Shown in pieces: positions 1 to 10,232 of a stretch of DNA of 64,000 nt. The stretch spans positions 211,797-275,796 of the forward strand of contig JBEKGN010000002.1 in assembly GCA_050012775.1 (NCBI GenBank), written 5' to 3'. The notes under the pieces were generated by a model. It was not told the origin of the DNA, searched no databases, and saw only the letters and a list, made by a program, of their open reading frames with translations. The DNA is from Roseiarcus sp050012775. GTDB lineage: Bacteria; Pseudomonadota; Alphaproteobacteria; Rhizobiales; Beijerinckiaceae. The translations under genes were made by a program, and so were the position numbers. Position 1 is the first letter of the stretch. Each line of letters starts with the position of its first letter.

Positions 1-1197
1 GGTCAGCCATTTCCGCACTTTCACGATGCGCATGTAATTGCCGTACACGTCGCCGAACCGGGCATTGGAGGCTGTCGTTTCGCAGGACTCGCCGTTGAGA
101 AGGGCGATCTGCTCGCTGTATTCCCGCGCCCGCGCGAGCCCGAAACGGAAGTTCGCCTCGAAACGCTGTTGGGCGAAATAGAGATTCGTCAGCGACCGCC
201 CGATCGAATGCGTCACCGCGGTTCCCAGGCCGGTGTAAATCAACGCGACCCAGAACAAGACTCCGGGAATGACGAGCGCCAAGCCTGGCAGCGTAACCCC
301 CGACGACAACGTCCACAGAACAATCGCATAGGAGACCAGCGAGGTCAGGTTTTGCAGCGCGACCACGGAATAATTGTAGAGGCCGGCTCCGCTTCCCGTA
401 CTGCCGGTGCCGTCGATGAAGGCGTAAATGTCCTGCGAAATGCGTTGATCCGGGTTGTCGGTGACCCCGCCTTCGAGCAGCATCTTGTAGTGCACGCCCT
501 GACGCAACCATCGCGCCGTGTAATCGGAGGTCAACCATCGCCGCCAGCGGATGACGAAGGTCGAAGTGACGACATATTCGAGCGTGTAGCTCGCGACCAA
601 AACGGCGACGACCGGCGTGAACACGAGGAGCAGCTGACGCCAGAATTCGCCCTGATCGGAGTTCTTCAAAGCGTTGGTGAAATCGGCGCGGAAATAGGAC
701 AGCCGCACGTCGAGCGCGACTTCGATCTGATTGATGACGATGAGAAAGACGAGGCTCGCCGTGGCGAGCTTGTTTTGCGCGACGACGATGGCGGGCAGCG
801 GCCAGACCTTGGTTTGCGTCGGCGCGGTCGCGTTGAAATAGCGGTCGACGATGTTCATCATCCGGTCGACGAGCGGAATGAAGGAAATCGCGTAGACCAG
901 CACGCCGAACAGCGCGACCGCGAACGCCAGGCTATCGGGCAGCGTGTACGCCTCGTAGCCCGCGGGCCATAGGCCCATCCGGTCGATCAAGAAGGCGATG
1001 CCGAAGACGATGGTTTCGATCGCGAAGATCGCCTTGAAAATCTTCAGGAACGTCGAAAGAGACGTCGAGAGGAACGCCGTGAGCGCGCTCGCGGCGGCGG
1101 CGGCGGCGAGCAGGAACGTCATCGTGTCGGGCTGCTTGAGCCCGACGAGGAGCGCAGCGAGCGCGAAGGCGGCGACGGCGAGGCTCAAGGTTCGCAT
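1..1197 (-). CDS. BacA/BclA-like ABC transporter, permease part (3' end beyond window)
   Basis: Inner-membrane ABC exporter of the SbmA/BacA/YddA type; 399 residues are visible and the frame is still open at base 1. Several hydrophobic segments occur in the first ~170 residues. They are followed by an ABC_membrane_2-type core with the family signature NPDQRISQDI (codons near 500) and the conserved RFEANFRFGLAR stretch (codons near 150). The ATP-binding domain expected for YddA/BclA proteins would lie outside the window, so BacA-like (no ATPase) and BclA-like (fused ATPase) cannot be told apart. The ATG at 1197 is the first good start but has no clear Shine-Dalgarno; a GTG at 1263 is an alternative. 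Family members import peptides, vitamin B12 or antimicrobial peptides, or affect very-long-chain lipid A. The substrate here is unknown. Confidence 0.8.
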   Translation of the reverse strand, partial: MRTLSLAVAAFALAALLVGLKQPDTMTFLLAAAAAASALTAFLSTSLSTFLKIFKAIFAIETIVFGIAFLIDRMGLWPAGYEAYTLPDSLAFAVALFGVLVYAISFIPLVDRMMNIVDRYFNATAPTQTKVWPLPAIVVAQNKLATASLVFLIVINQIEVALDVRLSYFRADFTNALKNSDQGEFWRQLLLVFTPVVAVLVASYTLEYVVTSTFVIRWRRWLTSDYTARWLRQGVHYKMLLEGGVTDNPDQRISQDIYAFIDGTGSTGSGAGLYNYSVVALQNLTSLVSYAIVLWTLSSGVTLPGLALVIPGVLFWVALIYTGLGTAVTHSIGRSLTNLYFAQQRFEANFRFGLARAREYSEQIALLNGESCETTASNARFGDVYGNYMRIVKVRKWLT

Positions 1198-1373
1198 GGG
1201 ACAGGGACCACGAGATTGTGCGGGGAACGACGAAGGACGCGGACGAAGGACGCGAATGCGCACTAGCAGACCGGCCGGCGCAAAAGAAGGGCGCGCGCGC
1301 TCCCGTTCCATGAATTCTTGGCAAGGTTCGTCCAAAGGGAGAAAAGCGCGGCGGAAGCCGCGCAGCCCTGCAA

Positions 1374-1381
1374 TGTATACA
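1374..1381. promoter_or_regulatory. Candidate upstream VanR/GntR operator
   Basis: Perfect 8-bp palindrome TGTATACA. Its GTATAC core also occurs at 1603-1608, about 228 bp nearer vanA. FadR-subfamily GntR regulators often bind palindromes with a GTATAC centre. Its place in the middle of the gap between the divergent ABC transporter gene and vanA would suit control of either promoter or DNA looping. This is inference from motif and context. Confidence 0.4.
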
Positions 1382-1579
1382 GTCTGCCGGAAAATCTCGG
1401 CCACCTTTGGCCAGCGTTAGCTTGCGCGGCGTATCGACGACGCCCGACGATCGGAGGCGCGCATTCCCACGCACCACCGGGACGGGCAGAAAACAACAGA
1501 TTGGCGCTTGTTTCGGCGCTGCGGCGGCCTGGCCGGCGCGCGTCTTCGCCGAACGGGAGCGCGCTCGCGCAGCGGAAAA

Positions 1580-1610
1580 TTGACAAGCAAGAAATACAGA
1601 TAGTATACAT
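1580..1610 (+). promoter_or_regulatory. vanA promoter with overlapping GntR operator
   Basis: TTGACA at 1580-1585 is a consensus -35 box. TATACA at 1604-1609, after an 18-nt spacer, is a plausible -10 box. The palindromic core GTATAC (1603-1608) lies on the -10, so a bound VanR-type repressor would block RNA polymerase. The vanA ATG follows 24 nt later. The same core is repeated at 1375-1380. Transcription start and binding are not demonstrated. Confidence 0.55.
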
Positions 1611-1632
1611 CAGGAAAACGGAGGGAACCCCG

Positions 1633-2682
1633 ATGGCCGCCAATCCGCCATTTCCTTTGAATGCCTGGTACGCTGCGGCCTACGACTGCGAGGTGCGGCG
1701 GGAGCTGCTGGCGCGCACGATATGCGGCAAGAAGATCGTTCTCTACCGTCGTCGGGACGGCTCCGCCGCGGCGCTGGCGGACGCTTGCTGGCATCGCCTG
1801 CTGCCGTTGTCCCTGGGGCGCCTCGAGGGCGACGAGGTGGTCTGCGGCTACCACGGGCTGGCGTTCGACGCGCGCGGCCGCTGCACATTCATGCCCTCGC
1901 AGGAGACGATCAACCCCTCGGCCAGCGTGCGCGTCTATCCCGTTGTCGAGCGTCACCGTTTCCTCTGGATATGGCCGGGCGATCCGGCGCTCGCCGATCC
2001 CGCCGCGATTCCCGACCTGCACTGGAACCACGATTCGGCGTGGGCGGGCGACGGCAAGCTCATTCCCGTCAAATGCGATTACCGGCTCGTCGTCGACAAT
2101 CTGATGGATCTCACTCACGAGGCCTTCGTCCACGGCTCGAGCATCGGCAATCGCGCGGTCGCCGAGGCGCCGTTCGACGTCACCCATTCCGATCGCTTCG
2201 CCACCGTCACGCGCTGGATGCGCGACATCGATCCGCCGCCGTTCTGGGCCGGCCAGCTCGGCAAGCCCGGCAAGGTCGACCGCTGGCAGATCATCCGCTT
2301 CGAAGCGCCGTGCACGGTGACCATCGACGTCGGCGTCGCGCCGGCGGGCAGCGGCGCGCCCGAGGGCGACCGCTCTCAGGGCGTCAACGGCTTCGTGCTC
2401 AATACGATAACGCCCGAGACCGACCGGGCCTGCCATTATTTCTGGGCGTTCGCGCGCAACTACCGGCTCTCCGAGCAGCGCCTCACCAGCGAATTGCGCG
2501 AAGGCGTCTCGCGCATCTTCCGTGAGGACGAATTGATCCTGGAGGCGCAGCAGCGGGCGATCGACGATCATCCCGATCACGTTTTCTACAACCTCAACAT
2601 CGACAGCGGCGCGATGTGGGCGCGGCGACTGATCGACCGGATGATCGCCTCGGAGCAGGCCCCGAGGATGGCGGCCGAATGA
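1633..2682 (+). CDS. vanA: Vanillate O-demethylase oxygenase subunit (Rieske oxygenase)
   Basis: Terminal oxygenase that removes the methoxyl methyl group of vanillate as formaldehyde, giving protocatechuate, with electrons from VanB. The 349-residue length is normal for VanA. A Rieske [2Fe-2S] site is seen as C52-x-H54 and C71-x2-H74 (CWH and CGYH). The mononuclear iron site lies in the region around residues 156-167, with N156, D159, H162 and H167. The ATG at 1633 was chosen because alignment to the family begins there and the promoter is immediately upstream, although the frame is open back to 1318. Its stop overlaps the start of the GntR gene (ATGA), so the two are translationally coupled. 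Related methoxylated aromatics could be the true substrate. Confidence 0.88.
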   Translation: MAANPPFPLNAWYAAAYDCEVRRELLARTICGKKIVLYRRRDGSAAALADACWHRLLPLSLGRLEGDEVVCGYHGLAFDARGRCTFMPSQETINPSASVRVYPVVERHRFLWIWPGDPALADPAAIPDLHWNHDSAWAGDGKLIPVKCDYRLVVDNLMDLTHEAFVHGSSIGNRAVAEAPFDVTHSDRFATVTRWMRDIDPPPFWAGQLGKPGKVDRWQIIRFEAPCTVTIDVGVAPAGSGAPEGDRSQGVNGFVLNTITPETDRACHYFWAFARNYRLSEQRLTSELREGVSRIFREDELILEAQQRAIDDHPDHVFYNLNIDSGAMWARRLIDRMIASEQAPRMAAE

Positions 2683-3437
2683 GCGCGCCGATCTCCGACA
2701 AGGATGCCGCGCCGCAGACCGTGAAGGCGCTGCTGGCGCTGCGCGAGCGCATTCTCGCCGGCGCGTTGAGGCCCGGAGAGCGCATCTCCGAGCTGAGCGC
2801 GGTCGAGCAACTCGGCGTTTCGCGCACGCCGGTGCGCGCGGCGCTGGCGCGGCTGGAGGAGGAGGGGCTGCTCGAAACGATTCCCTCGGGCGGCTATTCC
2901 GTGCGCTCGTTCAGCGAAGCGGACATATTCGATGCGATCGAAGTCCGCGGCGTGCTGGAAGGCGCCGCCGCGCGCATGGCGGCCGAGCGCGGCGTCCCCC
3001 AGGCGCAAATGGCGCCGATCAAGGATTGCGTCGCCACGCTCGACGATCTGGTGCGCCGGCCCGATCTCGGCGTCGAAGGCTTCTCGAACTACGTGCGTCT
3101 GAACGCGCGCTTTCACGCGCTGCTGTTGCAATTGGCGGCGAGCCCGGCGCTAAGCCGATTGCTCGAGCGCGCGCTCGCCTCGCCCTTCGCCTCGCCGAGC
3201 AGCTTCGTCATGGCGCAATCGGTTCTGCCGGAATCGCGCGTCATTCTGACGATCGCGCAGGAACATCATTGCGCCGCGGTCGACGCGATCCAGAGTCGCG
3301 AAGGCGCGCGCGCCGAAGGGATCATGCGCGAACACTCGCGCCTCGCCCATCGCAATTTGCAACTCGCGCTGCGCAACCGGGAAAGCTTTGCGCTGGTGCC
3401 CGGCGCGGCGCTGATCCGCCGCAGCGCGGACGTCTGA
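2679..3437 (+). CDS. vanR: GntR-family (FCD) transcriptional regulator, VanR-like
   Basis: A 252-residue regulator with an N-terminal winged helix-turn-helix (roughly residues 15-80, including the LGVSRTPVRAAL recognition region) and an FCD ligand-binding domain after residue ~95. It is placed between vanA and vanB and overlaps the vanA stop by 4 nt. VanR of this class represses van genes until vanillate binds. The GTATAC sites at 1375 and 1603 are its likely operators. Coding the regulator inside the operon would make it autoregulated. The ATG at 2679 is preferred over upstream in-frame starts because of the ATGA coupling. Confidence 0.82.
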   Translation: MSAPISDKDAAPQTVKALLALRERILAGALRPGERISELSAVEQLGVSRTPVRAALARLEEEGLLETIPSGGYSVRSFSEADIFDAIEVRGVLEGAAARMAAERGVPQAQMAPIKDCVATLDDLVRRPDLGVEGFSNYVRLNARFHALLLQLAASPALSRLLERALASPFASPSSFVMAQSVLPESRVILTIAQEHHCAAVDAIQSREGARAEGIMREHSRLAHRNLQLALRNRESFALVPGAALIRRSADV

Positions 3438-3458
3438 ATTCGCGGGGAGGCCGAGAGC

Positions 3459-4430
3459 ATGCGCGCCGAACATGTCTGGACCGACGCCACGGTGCGCGCG
3501 ACGAGCGCGCTCGCGCGCGACGTGCTCGCCCTAGAGATCGCGCCGCTCGATGGCGCGAGGCTGTGGAGTCCCGGCGCCCACATCGACGTTTCCATCTTGG
3601 TCGGCGCCCGCGCGGAGGTTCGCTCCTATTCGCTCGTGGGCGAATGGAACCCCGCGCGCTATCGGATCGCGGTCAAGCGTCAGCCGCAGGGGCGGGGCGG
3701 CTCGGCCTATATGTGGTCGCTCGAGCCCGGCGCGCGCCTGACCGTCGGCGCGCCCAACAACCGTTTCGAACTGGCCCACGACAGCCCCGATTATCTGCTC
3801 GTCGCCGGCGGCATCGGCATCACGCCGATTCTGGGGATGGCGTCGAGCCTTGCCGCGAGCGGCGCGAATTTTCGCGTTCTCTATGGCGTTCGTTCGCGCG
3901 CGGACCTCGCGCTGGCCGACGAAATCGGCGCGGCGGTCGGCGATCGGCTGGAGATCTTCGTATCCGGCGAGGGGCGTCGGATCGAGGCGAGCGCCGAGAT
4001 CGCTCGGCTCGGCGCGGGGGGCGAGCTCTACCTCTGCGGGCCGCTCGGGATGATCGAGGATTTCCGCCGGGCATGGGGCGCCTCGGGCCGTCCGCCGAGC
4101 GCCTTTCGCGTCGAGACTTTCGGCTCCAGCGGCGCCTTCGCGCCCGAACCGTTCCGCGTGCGCGTTCGAGGACGAGAAATCGAGGTCGCCGTGCCGCGCG
4201 ATCGCTCGATGCTGGACGCGCTCGAAGCGGCCGGCGTCGAGATCGTGGCCGACTGCCGCCGCGGCGAATGCGGCGTGTGCGCCGTCGACATCATCGACGT
4301 CGAGGGACGCATCGATCATCGCGACGTCTTTCTGAGCGACCATCAGCGCCGCGACGGGCGCAAGATGTGCCCATGCGTTTCGCGCGCGTCCGGCCAGATC
4401 GCGATCGACGTCGGTCGGCGCGAGGATTGA
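3459..4430 (+). CDS. vanB: Vanillate O-demethylase reductase (PDR/VanB family)
   Basis: Iron-sulfur flavoprotein reductase that passes electrons from NAD(P)H to the VanA Rieske centre. 323 residues. The domain order is that of phthalate dioxygenase reductase. An FMN-binding barrel comes first, with the RSYSLVG motif near residues 50-60. An NAD-binding domain follows, with VAGGIGITPI near 115. The C-terminal plant-type ferredoxin carries CRRGECGVC near 266-274 and a fourth cysteine near 304. It begins 21 nt after vanR behind a GGGGAGG ribosome site and ends the vanA-vanR-vanB operon. Confidence 0.86.
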   Translation: MRAEHVWTDATVRATSALARDVLALEIAPLDGARLWSPGAHIDVSILVGARAEVRSYSLVGEWNPARYRIAVKRQPQGRGGSAYMWSLEPGARLTVGAPNNRFELAHDSPDYLLVAGGIGITPILGMASSLAASGANFRVLYGVRSRADLALADEIGAAVGDRLEIFVSGEGRRIEASAEIARLGAGGELYLCGPLGMIEDFRRAWGASGRPPSAFRVETFGSSGAFAPEPFRVRVRGREIEVAVPRDRSMLDALEAAGVEIVADCRRGECGVCAVDIIDVEGRIDHRDVFLSDHQRRDGRKMCPCVSRASGQIAIDVGRRED

Positions 4431-4450
4431 AGCGTCGCCGCCATCTGCCC

Positions 4451-4482
4451 AAACGAAAAAGGGGAGGCCTAACGGCCTCCCC
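4451..4482 (-). terminator. Rho-independent terminator of groESL (possibly bidirectional)
   Basis: Nine-bp perfect stem GGGGAGGCC (4461-4469) / GGCCTCCCC (4474-4482) with a TAAC loop. Read on the minus strand, the stem is followed by TTTTTCGTTT, which suits the end of groEL at 4519. On the plus strand it is followed by GGTTCTT and could also help stop vanB transcripts. Confidence 0.85.
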
Positions 4483-4518
4483 CGGTTCTTGAATCGGCCA
4501 AGCGCCGATGGGGATGGA

Positions 4519-6159
<1,641 letters not shown>

Positions 6160-6220
6160 GTTGTTCAATCTCCTGGCCCGTCGCGGGCCCAATGTCATTC
6201 GTGAGCGGTGAGGAGCCGGA

Positions 6221-6508
6221 TCAGGCGATCACGCCCATGATGTCGGATTCCTTCATGATCAGGAGATCCTGACCGTCGATCTTGACTTCGGTGCCGCTCC
6301 ACTTGCCGAACAGCACCTTGTCGCCCTTCTTCACGTCGAGCGGCGTCAGCTTGCCGTTTTCGTCGCGACCGCCGGGGCCGACGGCGATGATTTCGCCCTC
6401 TTGCGGCTTCTCCTTGGCGGTGTCCGGGATAATGATGCCGCCCTTCGTCTTCTCCTCGCCTTCGAGGCGACGGACGACGACGCGGTCATGCAGGGGACGG
6501 AATTTCAT
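6221..6508 (-). CDS. groES: Co-chaperonin GroES (Hsp10)
   Basis: 95-residue lid of the GroEL chamber. The N-terminus MKFRPLHDRVVVRR, the mobile-loop region EEKTKGGIIIPDTAKEK and the C-terminal LIMKESDIMGVI are typical. It is the first gene of the groESL operon. The CIRCE operator lies about 75-100 nt upstream of the ATG. Confidence 0.98.
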   Translation of the reverse strand: MKFRPLHDRVVVRRLEGEEKTKGGIIIPDTAKEKPQEGEIIAVGPGGRDENGKLTPLDVKKGDKVLFGKWSGTEVKIDGQDLLIMKESDIMGVIA

Positions 6509-6583
6509 GAGATTTGCTTCCTATCTCGCGTTCGCCGGCGCATGGAATCCACGCCGGCCGGTTGAGTTGGGTGCGAAGCGCCG

Positions 6584-6610
6584 TTAGCACTCATCTAAAC
6601 AGAGTGCTAA
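6584..6610. promoter_or_regulatory. CIRCE operator (HrcA binding site)
   Basis: Perfect consensus inverted repeat TTAGCACTC (6584-6592), 9-nt spacer, GAGTGCTAA (6602-6610), upstream of groES on the minus strand. This is the established HrcA repressor site for groESL heat-shock control. The hrcA gene itself is not in the window. Confidence 0.97.
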
Positions 6611-6757
6611 CGGCCGCCGCTGAGATAAGGGGCGGGGCGGGAGGCGTCAAGGGGGCGCGCGCGCGGGAGACGCGCGGCTGGGAAAATTTCTTGGCTTTGG
6701 TTTACGTCGGAACGCGATCCGCATTCGCGCTTCGGCCGAGCGCGCTCCGCGCTCTTC

Positions 6758-8293
6758 TCACGGCCTTTCGATCAGCCGCCTTGCGTCGTCGCGCAGCGCC
6801 TTGCGGGTGTCGTCGCGGCTATAATGCATATGGCCTCCGCCGTAGACTTTCAGGATCAGCCGTCCGGGCGCGCCGTAGTCGGGGATTTGATCGAGCATGA
6901 GTTTCGTGGCGAAATAAGGCGTCTGCAGGTCGGTCAGGCCATGGCTGATCAGAACGCGGAAATTCGGATCCAGCGCCAGCATTTGCCGCAAAGCCGTGAT
7001 GGATTCCGGCGCGTTGAGCTTGCCGCCCCAGTCCCAATGCCCCGCGACCGATTCGTTCAGCAACTCATAGCGATCCTCGACCTTCCAAGCCAATTTGCGC
7101 TCGTAGAGGTCCGTGACCGCGCTCGAAAACGGGCCGTCGAAACCGGACGCGACCGGATCGAGAGAATGGCTCCGGGCCTCGGTCGGGAACGGATCGTAAG
7201 CGTCGATGGAGGCGTCGTAAAAGGCGAGCACCTTGCCCTGCGCGCGTTCGAATTCATGCAGGAATTCGTCTTTTTCGATGTGGCCGCCCAACCGCCGCAG
7301 GATTTGCGGGTCCATGCCCGTCAGAGCTGCGACGCGCTGCTCCATCCGTTCCACGGCCGCATGGTCGCGCGGGCCGCGCAGCCAGTCCTGCAAATAGTCC
7401 CCGACCGCATAGGCCTCCACGTCGGTGAGATCGCCTGGGGTCACCGGCCCCTTCTTTTCCCGATAGGCCGCCGCATAGGAGGGCAGGCGCGTCAGCAGCG
7501 TGAAAGGCTCGCTCGGGCCGCCGATATAGGCGCCGAAATCCAGCACCGGCGAAATCAGGATCAGGCCGCTGACGCCGACGCCCTGGGCCGTGGCGAGATT
7601 TTTCGCCAGGCGAGGGCCGCGAAAGCCGCCGTAACTCTCGCCGACGATGAACTTCGGCGAGATGAGCCGCTCGTTGGCGGTGAGCCAGCGGCGGATGACG
7701 ACGCTCAAGGCGTCGACGTCGCCGTCGACCGACCAGAGCTTTTTCTTCGCCTCCTCGCCGGGCGCGACGATTTTGCTATAGCCGGTCCCCGGCGGGTCGA
7801 TGAAGACGAGATCGGTGAAGTCGAGCCAAGTCTCCGCGTTGTCGACGAGGACCGGCGGCGAGGAGGGCGACAAGTCGTTCATCGGCAGGCGCCAAGGGCC
7901 AAGCGCGCCCAATTGCAGCCAGGCCGAGCCCGAGCCGGGTCCGCCGTTGATCGCGAAAGTCACCGGGCGCTTGGCCGAATCGGCGCCGTCGAGCTGGTAG
8001 GCCACATAGGCGATCTCGGCTTGCGGCGCGCCGTTGTCGTCGGCGAGGCGGAGCGACCCGGCGGTCGCCTTGAACGAGAGGCTGCGGCCTGCGACGTTCA
8101 GCGTGAATTCGGCGGTCGAATCCGCGGGGAGCCGAGGCTTTTCCGATGGCGCCGCTCTTGTTTCTCTTGCAACGGGCTCCGCAGACTTGACGGGCGTCTC
8201 CTGCGCCAGGCCGCGGGGCAGGGCGGCGAGGAGGGCGAAAACGATGAGCGGGAAAAACGAGCGTCGCGCCATCCGCATGTCCGACCTCTTCAT
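6758..8293 (-). CDS. Secreted S10-family serine carboxypeptidase
   Basis: 511 residues with an N-terminal hydrophobic signal (FFPLIVFALLAALPRGLA) predicting export. S10 features in order are the oxyanion-region NGGPGSGSAW near residue 120, the nucleophile motif GESYGG near 220, an aspartate region ISHGLTDLQTPY near 450 and the histidine motif GGGHMHY near 490. The fold is that of alpha/beta-hydrolase carboxypeptidases, which remove C-terminal residues at acidic pH; the substrate is unknown. The start could be 8293 or 8278. The latter has AAGAGG six nt upstream and keeps the same signal peptide. The gene stands alone after groESL. Confidence 0.85.
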   Translation of the reverse strand: MKRSDMRMARRSFFPLIVFALLAALPRGLAQETPVKSAEPVARETRAAPSEKPRLPADSTAEFTLNVAGRSLSFKATAGSLRLADDNGAPQAEIAYVAYQLDGADSAKRPVTFAINGGPGSGSAWLQLGALGPWRLPMNDLSPSSPPVLVDNAETWLDFTDLVFIDPPGTGYSKIVAPGEEAKKKLWSVDGDVDALSVVIRRWLTANERLISPKFIVGESYGGFRGPRLAKNLATAQGVGVSGLILISPVLDFGAYIGGPSEPFTLLTRLPSYAAAYREKKGPVTPGDLTDVEAYAVGDYLQDWLRGPRDHAAVERMEQRVAALTGMDPQILRRLGGHIEKDEFLHEFERAQGKVLAFYDASIDAYDPFPTEARSHSLDPVASGFDGPFSSAVTDLYERKLAWKVEDRYELLNESVAGHWDWGGKLNAPESITALRQMLALDPNFRVLISHGLTDLQTPYFATKLMLDQIPDYGAPGRLILKVYGGGHMHYSRDDTRKALRDDARRLIERP

Positions 8294-8387
8294 TTCCCCA
8301 GGAGCATTTCACGCCGAGGCGGGGAAAGGCGCCGCGGACGACGGATCGGCGGCGCCCGGGTCGGCAGTCGGACCGGCCCGCCCGCCG

Positions 8388-9635
8388 TCACCGCGCTTTC
8401 GGCGGCGCCGGAGCGAGCGCGGGCCGGCGCGACGACATCACTCTCGAAGCGGCGAACGCCAGCGCCAAACCGATCGCCACGATGACGATCGACATCAGCG
8501 GGCGCACCGTGAACCACGCGATCGCGACCATCAGCGGCCCCAGCGCGAGAGTCAGAACGAACGACGCCAACCCGGCGCCGACGCCGACGAGGGACCCTAG
8601 GAAGGGGATGACGGCGGCGAGCGCGGAAAGCGGAGAAAACGCCAGCGCGAGGCCGATCCACATCGCGCCGAGCGCGACCCCTCGGATGATCCAGGTCATG
8701 ACCGCATTCTCGCTCTCCGCCTGCTTGAACATCTGCGCGGCGTCGAGCTGGCCGGGATCGATGATGTAGAGCGTTCCGCCGGCTTTCGTCTGATAAGGGG
8801 CGAGGCTGGCGCCGGCCTGCCGCGCGATGGCGCTGACGGGGCCGTTCGGCGCCAGAGAATAGGAAATCTTGAGATCGCCGATCCGCGGGTCCGCGGGATT
8901 GGCGCCGACGTAGATCGCGCCGTCGACGACTTGCTCATGGGGCGTCTGCCCGGATTGGGCCGCCAGACTCGAAGGATCGACGTCGAACCGCGCCCCGTCG
9001 CCCAACTGGCCGATGAGGTCGGCGGGCAGCGCGAACGCGCCGAGCTTGGCGTCGCCGGCGGCGAATTCCCGCCCGGCGAAAGCCATCGGCGGATTGGCGT
9101 GGCCGCCCGGCTGGCGGAACGCGCTGGAATCGTTGCGGCTGCTCTTCCACTCGCGCGAATACGCATAGGTTGTCACCGTCTCCTGGCCGCCGCCGAGCTT
9201 GTTGCGCGTCTCCGAATGTTCGTCCTGGCGCCACTGGTACATCTCGACGGCGCGCACCAGCTTCAGCCCGTTCGCCTTGACCGGGAATTGCGGGTCGACG
9301 AGCGGCGCCGTGGCGCTCGCCGCTCCCATCAAATGCACGAGCTTGCCGTCGTCGGCCGGATCGACCTTGCCGGCGTCGACGCTGATCACCGCTCCCGCGC
9401 CCTCGGCGAGGGCGCGCGCGGTGTCGACCGCGCGGCCCTCGTTCCAGAAAATTCCGACGATCGAGGCGATGACCAGAATGAACCCGATCAAGGCGCCGAC
9501 GAACGAATTGATGATCCGCTGCAGCCAGGACGTCGACGTCGTTTCGGTGAAACTGTCGCTCGTCGTGGTCGACAGGACGTCGCCGAGACCGGGGTCGATC
9601 GGACCGCCAGGGCCGGAATTTCCAGCGTCGCTCAT
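8388..9635 (-). CDS. TMEM43-family membrane protein
   Basis: 415 residues resembling bacterial homologues of eukaryotic TMEM43/LUMA (DUF1625). An N-terminal membrane segment lies near residues 42-65 (IGFILVIASIVGIFWNEGRA). A long extracytoplasmic domain contains the characteristic VEMYQWRQ stretch near residue 135 and a Y-x-Y-x-x-x-W element near 160. At least three hydrophobic segments follow after residue ~315. The bacterial role is unknown; eukaryotic TMEM43 is an inner-nuclear-membrane protein. No operon partner is visible. The N-terminal ~35 residues are rich in Ser/Thr and likely disordered. Confidence 0.8.
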   Translation of the reverse strand: MSDAGNSGPGGPIDPGLGDVLSTTTSDSFTETTSTSWLQRIINSFVGALIGFILVIASIVGIFWNEGRAVDTARALAEGAGAVISVDAGKVDPADDGKLVHLMGAASATAPLVDPQFPVKANGLKLVRAVEMYQWRQDEHSETRNKLGGGQETVTTYAYSREWKSSRNDSSAFRQPGGHANPPMAFAGREFAAGDAKLGAFALPADLIGQLGDGARFDVDPSSLAAQSGQTPHEQVVDGAIYVGANPADPRIGDLKISYSLAPNGPVSAIARQAGASLAPYQTKAGGTLYIIDPGQLDAAQMFKQAESENAVMTWIIRGVALGAMWIGLALAFSPLSALAAVIPFLGSLVGVGAGLASFVLTLALGPLMVAIAWFTVRPLMSIVIVAIGLALAFAASRVMSSRRPALAPAPPKAR

Positions 9636-9803
9636 GTCTTGCCGGCCCCCGCCGCGCGCTTGCCGAAAACGGCCGCCGATTCGGTCGGCGTTTTCCGTAG
9701 GCGATCGTTCCTAGCGGAAACGTGCGACGTTTCGATGGATTTGGCAAGGCGGAGGGCGGGCGCGCTGGGGGGAGTGATACGGTTTCTGAGCACTCGCAAC
9801 TGT

Positions 9804-9943
9804 TGTCATGCCCGCGCCTGTCGCGGGCATCCACACCGTGAGACTGCTTCCTCCCATGAGGAAGAGGCTAAGGATGTGCGGCTTTTCGTCTGGCGAAGCG
9901 GCGTGACCGCGTGGATGATCGGGACAAGCCCAGTCATGACGAC
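9804..9943. repeat. Pair of REP/RIME-like palindromic units, inverted
   Basis: Unit 1 (9804-9838) holds a perfect 9-bp hairpin, ATGCCCGCG / CGCGGGCAT with a 5-nt loop, between GTC and CCAC. Unit 2 (9911-9943) is a degenerate copy in the opposite orientation (GTGGATG...GTCATGACGAC). This GTCATGCCCG...CGGGCATCCAC design is typical of interspersed palindromes of alphaproteobacteria. The rest of the 597-bp gap from 9636 to 10232 shows no gene I can support. Confidence 0.6.
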
Positions 9944-10232
9944 TCATCTATTCCGGGTCTTCGTATCAGTCGACCTCTCTAAAGACGATTAGGTCGTTGG
10001 CGCGCCGCATGCTCAAACGATTGAAAGCTTTTGCTCAATGATCAAGCGCGGCGTGGTCGGGACACTAAACAAAATCAGCAAAAAATGTCTGCCGCCGTAT
10101 GTTGCCAAATTTCAGTTTCGTTGTGATAATCGCTTGAGCGCGGATATCTTTGGACCAGCGACGTCTGGAATGCGACAGGTGGGACAAAGAGACCAGTGCT
10201 AGCGCCGCCGGCACGAAGGGAATACCCAACCA

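Noticed and set aside
3026..4492. A 488-codon plus-strand open frame across vanR and vanB
   Set aside because: Alternate frame with Arg-rich low-complexity translation; vanR and vanB fully explain the DNA.
9711..9947. A 78-codon minus-strand frame
   Set aside because: It is translated palindromic repeat DNA; such peptides are a well-known annotation artefact.
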